From Allorhodopirellula solitaria (GTDB lineage Bacteria; Planctomycetota; Planctomycetia; Pirellulales; Pirellulaceae): a DNA stretch of 64,000 nt. Where the stretch lies: contig NZ_SJPK01000008.1 in the NCBI RefSeq assembly GCF_007859855.1, positions 174,375-238,374 of the forward strand, written 5' to 3'. The stretch's first letter is position 1. Each line of letters starts with the position of its first letter. The notes under the pieces are model-generated. The model worked only from the letters and a program-made list of their open reading frames with translations, was not told the DNA's origin and searched no databases. Positions 53,920-61,953 of the stretch are shown here, piece after piece. The translations under genes and the position numbers were made by a program.

Positions 53920-54238
53920 GCGCCGGTTCCCAGCGAAACGAAGGCAACAGATGGCTCATCACAACGCCCCAACGGGGCAGTCCTGTGATAGCCCCAGGCA
54001 ACGCCTGGAGTTTCAGGCTGTAGAGCCCCGCAGGTCTTCCTGCGCCGGAGGCGTTGAAGAGAATAGCCGTCGGTCAGCGCAGCGCCACCTGCGGTGTCTC
54101 GTTGGTGGTGGAACGTCGACCCCGAAGTGGGTCGCAGATCCCTCATGAACGATCTTCCACCCCATTCGGGGTTGGCTCTTGCGTCTCGCGTCGTATCCGG
54201 TGGTGTTCGCTTGCGCTCAAACCTCCGGCTATTTTCTA
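53920..54238. repeat. Repeat-filled spacer
   Basis: Three blocks: 53954-54020 is the inverted copy of 48461-48528 (gccccaacggggca, gccccaggcaacgcctgg); 54056-54091 is the inverted copy of 149-185; 54199-54260 matches 147-215 directly. In between, gtggaacgtcgaccccgaagtggg and cccattcggggttgg form another imperfect inverted pair. No gene. Confidence 0.85.
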
Positions 54239-54433
54239 TCATCCCTGACGGGATACTTCTGGATATCGAGTGAACATGAGGACCGCCTCGTTGGAGATCG
54301 AGAACGCTTTGATGGGGCAGATCAGCACGATCACATTGAGTAGCAGGGAATCGCGGATCGTGATCAAAAGAATGATCTCGGCTAGCAGGATCAATTCAAG
54401 AGACCACCGGAAGCGAAGCTGCGATGCGATCAC
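54239..54433 (-). CDS. Small membrane protein coupled to the acyltransferase
   Basis: 64 aa, starts GTG at 54433, overlapping the acyltransferase stop as GTGA. Two hydrophobic stretches (LELILLAEIILLITI and LLLNVIVLICPI). The N-terminal part looks like a real, conserved-type sequence (TIRDSLLLNVIVLICPIKA), whereas the last ten residues (RYPEVSRQG) are read from the downstream dispersed repeat and are probably not original. Function unknown; translational coupling suggests a joint role at the membrane. Confidence 0.45.
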   Translation of the reverse strand: MIASQLRFRWSLELILLAEIILLITIRDSLLLNVIVLICPIKAFSISNEAVLMFTRYPEVSRQG

Positions 54434-55440
54434 GCGGCCTGCGTATCCGTTTGCGACTGATTATCACGATTCGAGCTGAGAGCGCGCGCCTTCTCAAGTC
54501 GCTTGGCGACACGGGGCGGGGGTGTTCGCCAGCGGCGATGGAGCCACCAGTATTGTTCGGGGGCCAGGTCGATGAACCGCTCGAGTTGGCGGTTGTACCA
54601 ATGGGTGAGCGAATCAACGGACTCGCACGCCGCGGTGCTGCGTTCGTCCTGGTCGTCAGCGAGTGGATCGACCATCTCCAGCATGGCGGATTCGAACTGC
54701 ATCGGGCGCCCATCGACTCGGCGGGTATAGAGGGCCAGCATCGGGGCTTCGTTGGTGAGCGAAAACAGTGCCAACGCTTTGTGGCAGGATGCCGGAATGC
54801 CACAGAAGTCGACCCACAGTCCCTTGTCGCCTGCGTGCTGGTCCGCCAGAAGCGAAAGTGCTCCACCTTCTCGCATGAACTGGTCCACGACTGGGGCACA
54901 GCCATTCTTGTCGACGAGTCGCTGGCCCTTGGCACTGCGGAAACGGTCGACCCAATCGTGGAGGTGTGGGTTGTCGAGCGTGCGGGCGATCGCGAGAGTC
55001 TTCAGTCCCATCAGTCCCAGCGAGTAACTGCCAATCTCGAAATTACCAAAATGACCGCTGACGAGCACTGAGGGTCGCCGCGATAGGCTTGTGGCCAGAA
55101 TCTGCTGGTTGCCGCTCAGGCGGATGTGATCGGTCCAGTTCGCCAGGTGCAGACGGCGCTGTGCCCACGCGATCTCACAAACCATCAGCATCAAGTGGTG
55201 CCACATCCCGAGCGTCAGTTGTCGACGCTGCTCCGGCGACGCCGTTGGGTACACCTTCTCCAGGGTGTCGACCATGATGCGGCGGCGAATCGCAAGGGGG
55301 CCCGACAGTGCGAGCGCAAGGCCGCGGCAGAGGTGGTCGCCCATGTCCAGCGGCAAGACTTGGATGACCGCCACGACCATCCGCACGATCGCGTAGGCAA
55401 AAGCGTCGGACATTGCAGGCGTCATGGTTCGGCTCGGCAT
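54430..55440 (-). CDS. Lipid A acyltransferase (LpxL/HtrB-like)
   Basis: 336 aa; start probably an internal ATG (MTPAMSDAFAYAIVRM, 55425). A lysophospholipid-acyltransferase-type protein: VLVSGHFGNFEIGSYSLGLMG with the HX4E active site, GCAPVVDQFMREGGALSLLADQHAGDKGLWVDFCGI for the second block and a final TTEPEQYWW-like LAPEQYWWLHRRWRTPP. Members add acyl chains to lipid A at the inner membrane. Coupled to a small membrane protein by a GTGA overlap. Confidence 0.88.
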   Translation of the reverse strand: MPSRTMTPAMSDAFAYAIVRMVVAVIQVLPLDMGDHLCRGLALALSGPLAIRRRIMVDTLEKVYPTASPEQRRQLTLGMWHHLMLMVCEIAWAQRRLHLANWTDHIRLSGNQQILATSLSRRPSVLVSGHFGNFEIGSYSLGLMGLKTLAIARTLDNPHLHDWVDRFRSAKGQRLVDKNGCAPVVDQFMREGGALSLLADQHAGDKGLWVDFCGIPASCHKALALFSLTNEAPMLALYTRRVDGRPMQFESAMLEMVDPLADDQDERSTAACESVDSLTHWYNRQLERFIDLAPEQYWWLHRRWRTPPPRVAKRLEKARALSSNRDNQSQTDTQAA

Positions 55441-55691
55441 CGATCACCGCTCCTTGGCGGCGTGTGTGGCAGGGACAGGCGACTGGCGTGCAGTCGTCCT
55501 ATTCTGACAGGTTGCAGGGCTTGGCAACCAGACCGATTACTGGGCAGACCGATTACTGGGCGGGAGGGCGTCACACGGAGACCTGGAAAAAAGCGGACTT
55601 GTGACAGCAATCTCGAAATCGCTAGGCTTCGATGTCGTCCTTTTCTCTGTCTCTCCCATGATCCTATTCGAGCGCGAGCGACGTAATTATT
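55441..55691. other. Spacer with a short direct repeat
   Basis: A 16-bp direct repeat (cagaccgattactggg) occurs twice in tandem at about 55529-55560. Otherwise no recognisable feature; the promoter of the 1060-aa gene should be here. Confidence 0.5.
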
Positions 55692-58600
55692 GTGTTTCGG
55701 TACCTAAGCAACAGCGTCTTTCTTCCGTCCAGCGTTGTCCGCCCTGGTGTCGTGGCGGCGATGATCGTTACCGCTCTGAGCGTTGCATCCGCCGGGGATG
55801 CTCAAACGCCTTTGGTTTTGACAGCCGGTGCGACCGACACGGGATCGGACGGCCCGGCTCGATTGCCTGTCGTCCTGACGGCGGGATCGGATCAAACGCG
55901 TGGCCAGATTGTGCTAGGAGAAGAACACCGCGTGGGTAGCGATGCGCCCTCTGAGGACGGTGATTCCGAGGCGAAATTCAATCTTTTGGCAGTGTCGATG
56001 CTCGACCAGAAAGTGGTCGAGAAATGTGAGCTAACGCTTGTCCCGGCAACCGGGGAGACCGCCGACCCAGCAATCCAAGACAATCCGGCTGGAACCGAAT
56101 ACTGGGCGTTCGAGTTTTCTGAGCCACTACCCAGCGGTGTCTACGAGCTTGTGCTCGAACCGGCCGGTTCGGTGAGTTCTCGCTTTCGAGAGCTGCTAAC
56201 ATGGCAGCGTGGAGACGCAGATGAGAGCCATCTCCCGTCCGACCAGGCCCTCGGTGAACGCACTTGGCCAGTGATCGTATTGCCGCGTGTCCCAGCCAGC
56301 CAGCGAACGGACGCAGCCTCGGCCACTGCCGCACCGCTCGACGCGTCGGAGCAGCCTGCTCCTTTCGGCCGTCGCCTATTGGCACGTTGGGCTGGTTTTA
56401 CTGACATGAACGCGAATAGCCAATCGCTCACGTACTCCACCCTTGGCATGTCGTCATTGACACGCATTCTGAGCCGTTCTGATCGAGAAGTAATGAGCCC
56501 ATCTCAACGCTGGTTCGAGATCCTGCACCGAATGGATGAGCGGCTTGATCAAATCGTCACTGCCGGAGCCGATGGTATTGCGATTGATAGCCTGTCACCG
56601 GCGACCGCCGACGAACACGAGATGCTTCTGATGCAGTGCCTCTACGCGAAAGCCAGGCAAGTCGAACTGGAGGTGTGGCAATTCAATCCGATAGCCGAAT
56701 CGATGAAGGTACCTGAGGATGGTTCCGCAGTGGAACTGGTGGATCTGCAGCAATTGGCGTCGTGGCCACCGGACGAAGATTCGCCTTCGATGCGGAAAGC
56801 GGCCAATTTCCTGCGTTCGCCGCTGCGAACGATCTCCAGTCAGTTCCCCGCTGACGTGCGAGCGGCGCCCGACGCGGATCTCCTCTGTTTTGGCTTTGAA
56901 GACTCCTCGGATATCGCCATGGAACTCAACGCCACCTCGAGCGAATCGATGGGCGGCGCGGTAGTCGATTCTCCTCCCTCGCCCGTGACAAATCACGACG
57001 CTGCATTTCAAGCAGACGCATGGCGGGCGGATTGGTCGTCATGGTGTATCCGTCATTCGAAGTCAAACGACCAGCATGGATTGGTCGTCGATGAAACCAT
57101 GTTGTGCAGGAACACGGAATCGCGTTCTTGCACGGCAGGCGATATCGGGAGGTTATGGAAAGCCTGTTGGTCGGCCGACTCCCGATGGCTGCAGGACTCT
57201 CGCCTTTCTAGCGACGGCAAAGATAATGGGATGTCTGAACGATCCTTGGTCCAGGTGCGGCATGCTGGAATCGGGGAAGGAACCCTGTTGGTTTGTATCA
57301 ATCAGGCCCCCTGGCCGATGAGGGTTCGGTTCCCGCTCGCAGATCTCGTTCGCTGGTCATCGGCTGCACCCTCGGAGGTGGGGACGGTGCCAGTCGTGTC
57401 GCCTGAGACGTCGAATCGAGGGTCGTCGCTCATGATCCCCGCCTCGTCCATGGTAGTCTGTTTCGCGGAACAGCGAATCTCGCCGACGATGCGGTATGCG
57501 TCGGAAACGGATGATCCCACACGCCGCGTTGCGGAGGTAACTCGCCAAGTCACGACGATCGTCGAGAATCTCGGGATCCTCGGTGAACTGGCGTGTATCT
57601 CGGCGCGGTCCAATGCGATGTCGAATCAAGTCGCCGCGGCGACGGGCGAGCGTCCGCAACGCACGCTGATCCGTCAAGCCTCAGCGGTCCGTGCGACGAA
57701 CCTATCCGCGTCGTCGTCTGAGGAATCTCCAGATGATGCGTCGTTTTGGTCGCGAGAGCGATGGGGCATCGGTCGCGCCGTCGCGTCGAGCGATCCCCAG
57801 CGATCGCGTCTGACACAGGCCGTCTCTACCGTTGAGAAAGACTCGTCGACATCCAGCGAGAAGCGGAGAGTTTCTACGCTGCGCGGCGTAGCTCAATCCG
57901 AGTGCCGAAATCTTGTCAGCAATGGTGGCTTTGAACTGCCGCATGAAATTGGTGTGCCTGGCTGGATGCATGCCCACCACCCACGTGGCGCTGTCGATAT
58001 CGACACGTTGGTCTGCAGTGAAGGTAGCCAATCGATTCGATTGAGTGGAAAGACCCACTCGGGGGCCTCCGCATGGCTGATCAGTCGCGAGATTGCGCAG
58101 CCGACCGCCGGGCGTTTGGGGATCTCGATGTCCTTGCGCGGCGAACCACCGCAGCTGGCGGATTCCCAGAAATCGGGCGGCGATTCACTCCCAAAGGCCA
58201 ATCTGATCGAGCTTCGAGTCGCGATCGAGGGAGAACGCAATGGGCAGCCAATCCGTCATAGTGCGACAGTGCAGGTCCCCCGCAACGGCAAATGGCAGCC
58301 GGGAAGGTTTGTGCTCGAATGGCTCGACGTCGACCCGTACCAGGACCAGAATCTGCGTATCACGATTGACAATCTGTCGTATTCGGTCGTCTGGATCGAT
58401 GATATTGTCGTCACGGACTATTTCGCGAGTGCTAGCGAGCGATCCGATTTGCAAAGCCTTGCGTATCTAGCCGTACAGGGGGTGCAACACTCCAATTTAA
58501 AACCCGCCGCGAGGCTGCTGAACAACTATTGGGCGCAAGATCTGCTGCGTATCGCCCAACTTCCAGCGAATTTCGACGACAAAGGAGATGGCAAGACCGC

Positions 58601-58874
58601 ACGCTCGTCAGACGACCGCGATGCGGGAGATCGATTCCGAGCCGTTCGGAGGGATAGCCCTGCATGGGGAGAGGCGCCGGAGCGGAAGGGCGGGGCGAAT
58701 TCGAAAGTCGGGGTTTCAGATGTCTCGCTGCCCGTATCGCAGTTACCCCCCCTGCCGTCGGCACAGGAACGCGCATCGGTTTCCGCTCCCACAGTGACTC
58801 ACGACACGAGCGAATCGGCTGGCTCCTTCTCCGGGAAAATTCGACGGTGGTTGCCCGACCCGCTCAAGTTCTGA
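55692..58874 (+). CDS. Large secreted protein of unknown function with a C-terminal jelly-roll-like module
   Basis: 1060 aa, GTG start. Signal peptide (RPGVVAAMIVTALSVASAGDAQT). Residues ~250-470 suggest a sugar-hydrolase-like barrel (FEILHRMDERLDQIVTAGADGIAIDSLSPATADEHEMLL), but no catalytic residues could be assigned. Residues ~740-910 begin NLVSNGGFELP and continue ... SIRLSGKTHSGASAWLISREI and WIDDIVVTDYF, the pattern of carbohydrate-binding jelly-roll modules. The tail is Pro- and Lys-rich. Probably an extracellular or periplasmic carbohydrate-related protein; unrecognised otherwise. Confidence 0.7.
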   Translation: MFRYLSNSVFLPSSVVRPGVVAAMIVTALSVASAGDAQTPLVLTAGATDTGSDGPARLPVVLTAGSDQTRGQIVLGEEHRVGSDAPSEDGDSEAKFNLLAVSMLDQKVVEKCELTLVPATGETADPAIQDNPAGTEYWAFEFSEPLPSGVYELVLEPAGSVSSRFRELLTWQRGDADESHLPSDQALGERTWPVIVLPRVPASQRTDAASATAAPLDASEQPAPFGRRLLARWAGFTDMNANSQSLTYSTLGMSSLTRILSRSDREVMSPSQRWFEILHRMDERLDQIVTAGADGIAIDSLSPATADEHEMLLMQCLYAKARQVELEVWQFNPIAESMKVPEDGSAVELVDLQQLASWPPDEDSPSMRKAANFLRSPLRTISSQFPADVRAAPDADLLCFGFEDSSDIAMELNATSSESMGGAVVDSPPSPVTNHDAAFQADAWRADWSSWCIRHSKSNDQHGLVVDETMLCRNTESRSCTAGDIGRLWKACWSADSRWLQDSRLSSDGKDNGMSERSLVQVRHAGIGEGTLLVCINQAPWPMRVRFPLADLVRWSSAAPSEVGTVPVVSPETSNRGSSLMIPASSMVVCFAEQRISPTMRYASETDDPTRRVAEVTRQVTTIVENLGILGELACISARSNAMSNQVAAATGERPQRTLIRQASAVRATNLSASSSEESPDDASFWSRERWGIGRAVASSDPQRSRLTQAVSTVEKDSSTSSEKRRVSTLRGVAQSECRNLVSNGGFELPHEIGVPGWMHAHHPRGAVDIDTLVCSEGSQSIRLSGKTHSGASAWLISREIAQPTAGRLGISMSLRGEPPQLADSQKSGGDSLPKANLIELRVAIEGERNGQPIRHSATVQVPRNGKWQPGRFVLEWLDVDPYQDQNLRITIDNLSYSVVWIDDIVVTDYFASASERSDLQSLAYLAVQGVQHSNLKPAARLLNNYWAQDLLRIAQLPANFDDKGDGKTARSSDDRDAGDRFRAVRRDSPAWGEAPERKGGANSKVGVSDVSLPVSQLPPLPSAQERASVSAPTVTHDTSESAGSFSGKIRRWLPDPLKF

Positions 58875-58961
58875 TGTCCACACAGCCTCTTGGGGCTGGG
58901 TATGATCTCTATTACTCATTGACCTTTTCTTCGTAATTCGTTTCGCCCCTGTGGAGCACCG

Positions 58962-59732
58962 ATGAGCCGAGCCAAAAAACTCTTTAAGAACCGTTGGTTG
59001 TGGTTTGGATTCAGCTTGGCTGCCGCTAGTGGCGTGATGGTTGGCGGTGCCAGTTGGTGGGCCGTTTCCCAGTCGCAGCAAGTTCCTGAGTTCTACACCC
59101 GCGCGAGAAGCCAGTCTGCGGCCAATGCAGAGATTGCTCGCAACCAGCTCGAGCACGATGTCGAACAGGTTCGCAAACAATCTTTACAGGGTGGGCATTG
59201 GAAAGCCTCTTTTGGTGAAGACGAAATCAATGCATGGATCCAAAGTGAATTTCCTGAGAGATTTAGTCGTCTTTTTTCCCACGGCGTCACCGATCCCGCT
59301 ATCGCGATCCAACACGGCGAGATTTTTGCAGCAGCACGGTACGTCTCCAAGAGCTGGGATACCGTCGTTTCATGCCGGGTTTCGGTTGAAATGACCGAGG
59401 AGCCGAACCTGTTAGCGATCGCTTTGTACGATCTCAAGGCAGGTGCCCTGCCCCTGCCGCTCGATCCCTTTGTGCGGAAAATCAGCAAAGAGGCAGCGAG
59501 CGGTGACCTGGATGTGCGATGGGACTTCACGCAAAACGGACCGATCGCATTGGTGAAAATTCCACAGGAGGATCCTCACTTCGTCATCACACCGCTGGTC
59601 ATCGAATCGATCAATCTCATTGCCGGGCAACTTCAGCTCGACGGACGAGGTGGAGCGGATGCGGCCAGTGACTACGAACCACGTGGGCCCATGCACCGTT
59701 TCGTCTCATATCGCCAGCGGCAGATGCAGTAG
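58962..59732 (+). CDS. Membrane-anchored hypothetical protein
   Basis: 256 aa. A basic N-terminus (MSRAKKLFKNRW) and one membrane segment (LWFGFSLAAASGVMVGGASWWAVS) leave the rest outside. The ectodomain opens with a helical NQLEHDVEQVRKQ stretch, then GHWKASFGEDEINAWIQSEFPERF, and later LPLDPFVRKISKEAASGDLDVRWD. No family recognised. It ends 3 bp before the convergent caspase-like gene. Confidence 0.7.
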   Translation: MSRAKKLFKNRWLWFGFSLAAASGVMVGGASWWAVSQSQQVPEFYTRARSQSAANAEIARNQLEHDVEQVRKQSLQGGHWKASFGEDEINAWIQSEFPERFSRLFSHGVTDPAIAIQHGEIFAAARYVSKSWDTVVSCRVSVEMTEEPNLLAIALYDLKAGALPLPLDPFVRKISKEAASGDLDVRWDFTQNGPIALVKIPQEDPHFVITPLVIESINLIAGQLQLDGRGGADAASDYEPRGPMHRFVSYRQRQMQ

Positions 59733-59735
59733 GTT

Positions 59736-61223
59736 TCAATTTCGCGGCAAGCTGCCGTTTTCGTTTTCGACGATTTTGTGAAAGTGATCGATTGCGTTGG
59801 CATCACCCAGTCGCACGAGATTTTCGCGTAAAATCACGTTCTCGACGGCCATGACGAACCGTTCATACTTGACTCGCTTTTCCTGCTCGTCGAGTTGCTG
59901 GGATTCGGCCCGTGCCAATTCGCGATAACGCTCATAGTCAGGGTGGTCTTCCACGGCGTGGATGAATTCATCGCTGCGGGACGTCACCAACTCAATTGAA
60001 GTTGGGTTCAATAGGTTGGCGAGTTCGGGCCAACGATGGCGAAGATGAGATGCGATCTGCCTCCGCAAGCGTTCGGCAGGGTCGTCGCGGCGGCCTCGAT
60101 AGCGACCACGTGAGCGTCCCCGCGAGCGATTCTCTCTGGTCATTCGATCGGCGTCGCTAAGTCGGTCGGGACCTGACAATTCGAGTTGTTCCGACAGCCC
60201 TTCGAGAATCGCATGTTCCGACGCTGTTGCAAATTTGAGTACCTCGTCATAGTCCAATTCCCGCGGCAGAAGATCGGGATGCTGTTCGTCCTGGAACATG
60301 CTTTCGATCCCCAGAAATTCTCCCGAGGTGCTGACCGGGAGATCGATCGTGTCGCTGCGTAGGATCGTGTAGGCATGCGCCTCATCGAACGAGACATAGC
60401 CGTCGTCATTGTAATCCGGTGGCTCTATGGGTTGATTGATACGGCTATGGCCCGCGAGCGCTTCCCAAAAGTAAGTGCTGTATTCGACATAGGTTGACTC
60501 GTCGATATCGGGAGTGCATCCCGCCGCGGGCCGGTCATAGACGGTGGCGAAAAATCCGCACCGGGACTGTTTCGACAATCCTCGGTCTGGATTGCCCTCG
60601 TTGTAGATCAGCCTCGCGAAGCCGCCGGCGTGGCACTGGACCATGACCACACTCACTTGCACGCCGTCAGATAACTTATCGAGCAGTTCGACGAACTCCT
60701 CAACGTCCAACCGCTCCCCGTCCCACAGCGAGATCGATGTGTTGTGAGGTTCATTCCGCTCTCTGCTGTCATTGCCATGCGAGGTGACATAGATCAGCAA
60801 CCGATCTCCGTCCTCCATGGACGCGCCCTCCTGATCGAACCACCCCCGGATATTCTGCAAGCTCGTTTTTCCCTCCACGTGGGGGACTCGGTGGTTGCGG
60901 TAGGACAATCCCAGATCCGATAGGCTGCCTAGGAATTCTGCCATCCACTGGTTTGCTTTCGGGATCGATTTTCGGTCAATGACTTGCAGGTCATCGTCTG
61001 GATCGTCCCCGTCAGCAAAAAAAACGCTTTGCGATTCTTGTGGGACCTGCTTCTCAGACATCACCCGTTGCCAGAACAGAACATTCCGTTCGAGCGAGGC
61101 TTGATTGCCCGAGGGCGCGTAGCCGCCTCCGATCACGAGAAATTGATCTGCGGCATCCAGGCGGCCAGCGAGCGTAGCTGCGATCAACAGCATGCCGATT
61201 CGAATCGGGGTAGCGAACGTCAT
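59736..61223 (-). CDS. Secreted caspase/legumain-fold protein with an EF-hand loop
   Basis: 495 aa with a signal peptide (IGMLLIAATLAGRLDAAD). The caspase-type dyad is His149 in LLIYVTSHGND and Cys197 in VVMVQCHAGGF, as in C13/C14 peptidases. Residues 270-281 (DYNDDGYVSFDE) form a perfect EF-hand calcium loop, D1-N3-D5-G6-S9-E12. A highly basic Arg-rich stretch (RENRSRGRSRGRYRGRR) and a charged coiled-coil C-terminus follow. Calcium-dependent cleavage, as in metacaspases, is a reasonable inference. Convergent with the preceding gene, 3 bp between stops. Confidence 0.82.
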   Translation of the reverse strand: MTFATPIRIGMLLIAATLAGRLDAADQFLVIGGGYAPSGNQASLERNVLFWQRVMSEKQVPQESQSVFFADGDDPDDDLQVIDRKSIPKANQWMAEFLGSLSDLGLSYRNHRVPHVEGKTSLQNIRGWFDQEGASMEDGDRLLIYVTSHGNDSRERNEPHNTSISLWDGERLDVEEFVELLDKLSDGVQVSVVMVQCHAGGFARLIYNEGNPDRGLSKQSRCGFFATVYDRPAAGCTPDIDESTYVEYSTYFWEALAGHSRINQPIEPPDYNDDGYVSFDEAHAYTILRSDTIDLPVSTSGEFLGIESMFQDEQHPDLLPRELDYDEVLKFATASEHAILEGLSEQLELSGPDRLSDADRMTRENRSRGRSRGRYRGRRDDPAERLRRQIASHLRHRWPELANLLNPTSIELVTSRSDEFIHAVEDHPDYERYRELARAESQQLDEQEKRVKYERFVMAVENVILRENLVRLGDANAIDHFHKIVENENGSLPRN

Positions 61224-61460
61224 CAGTAGGTCTCGTGATCGAAGAGGAATTACACTCGAATGAAAGTCGAGCGAGTCGGCGGAGTCGGCAAGGTGCCATC
61301 GGCCGCAGCCATTCTACACGGTGGAGAGAGTAGGTGTTTTGCCGTACATCGCCGCGAGGCGTTCGTTAAGCTTCACCTCGCGAAGTATCGCGTGATCCGC
61401 AAGGAGGGAACCCTGCGAAAGCGGCCGCGTGCACTACGAGATTCGCTCGCTGCCGCGTTC

Positions 61461-61883
61461 CTAACCGCCGATACGCGCCCGCAACTGCTCGATAAACTTC
61501 TCGCGGAGTACCGGCGAAACGACATGCTCCCGGCTGTCGGTCTCAATCGCTACCCGTCTGAGCGACAATGCGGGGCCGCTACGAAGTGTCGAAGTTCGCT
61601 GGACACTAAGTATCTCATGGTAGGGAACCTGGTAGCAGATCACGCCGCAGCGAATCGACAGGGCGTCTTGGAGAAACGTGTACCGACAGGGGACGACGAA
61701 AACGCCTGTCGCGATCAAAACTGCCGCAGCGGTCAGGAACATGCTCGATGCATCGGCAGCGCGCCCATTGAGAATGAGGATGATGCCGATGGCCGTTGCG
61801 ATGACGATGGGTGATGCGAGCAACACAGCTAACCACCAGTCGACGGCCGACCGGTACACCTGCATCCTCGGCGCGTCACTCAT
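61461..61883 (-). CDS. PH-domain-like membrane protein
   Basis: 140 aa from ATG 61883 (MSDAPRMQVYRSAVDWW); the frame is open to 61982. Two membrane segments (WLAVLLASPIVIATAIGIILIL and AAAVLIATGVFVV) followed by a soluble part like bacterial PH domains: CRYTFLQDALSIRCGVICYQVPYHEILSVQRTSTLRSGPALSLRRVAIE. Function unknown; possibly a membrane lipid or complex binding role. It lies 70 bp after the permease gene on the same strand. Confidence 0.68.
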   Translation of the reverse strand: MSDAPRMQVYRSAVDWWLAVLLASPIVIATAIGIILILNGRAADASSMFLTAAAVLIATGVFVVPCRYTFLQDALSIRCGVICYQVPYHEILSVQRTSTLRSGPALSLRRVAIETDSREHVVSPVLREKFIEQLRARIGG

Positions 61884-61953
61884 ATCAACGCGCCGCGAAG
61901 CGGATGACTCAGGCACAGGGGCGTTGGGAGATGCAGTCACCGATCGAATCTCT

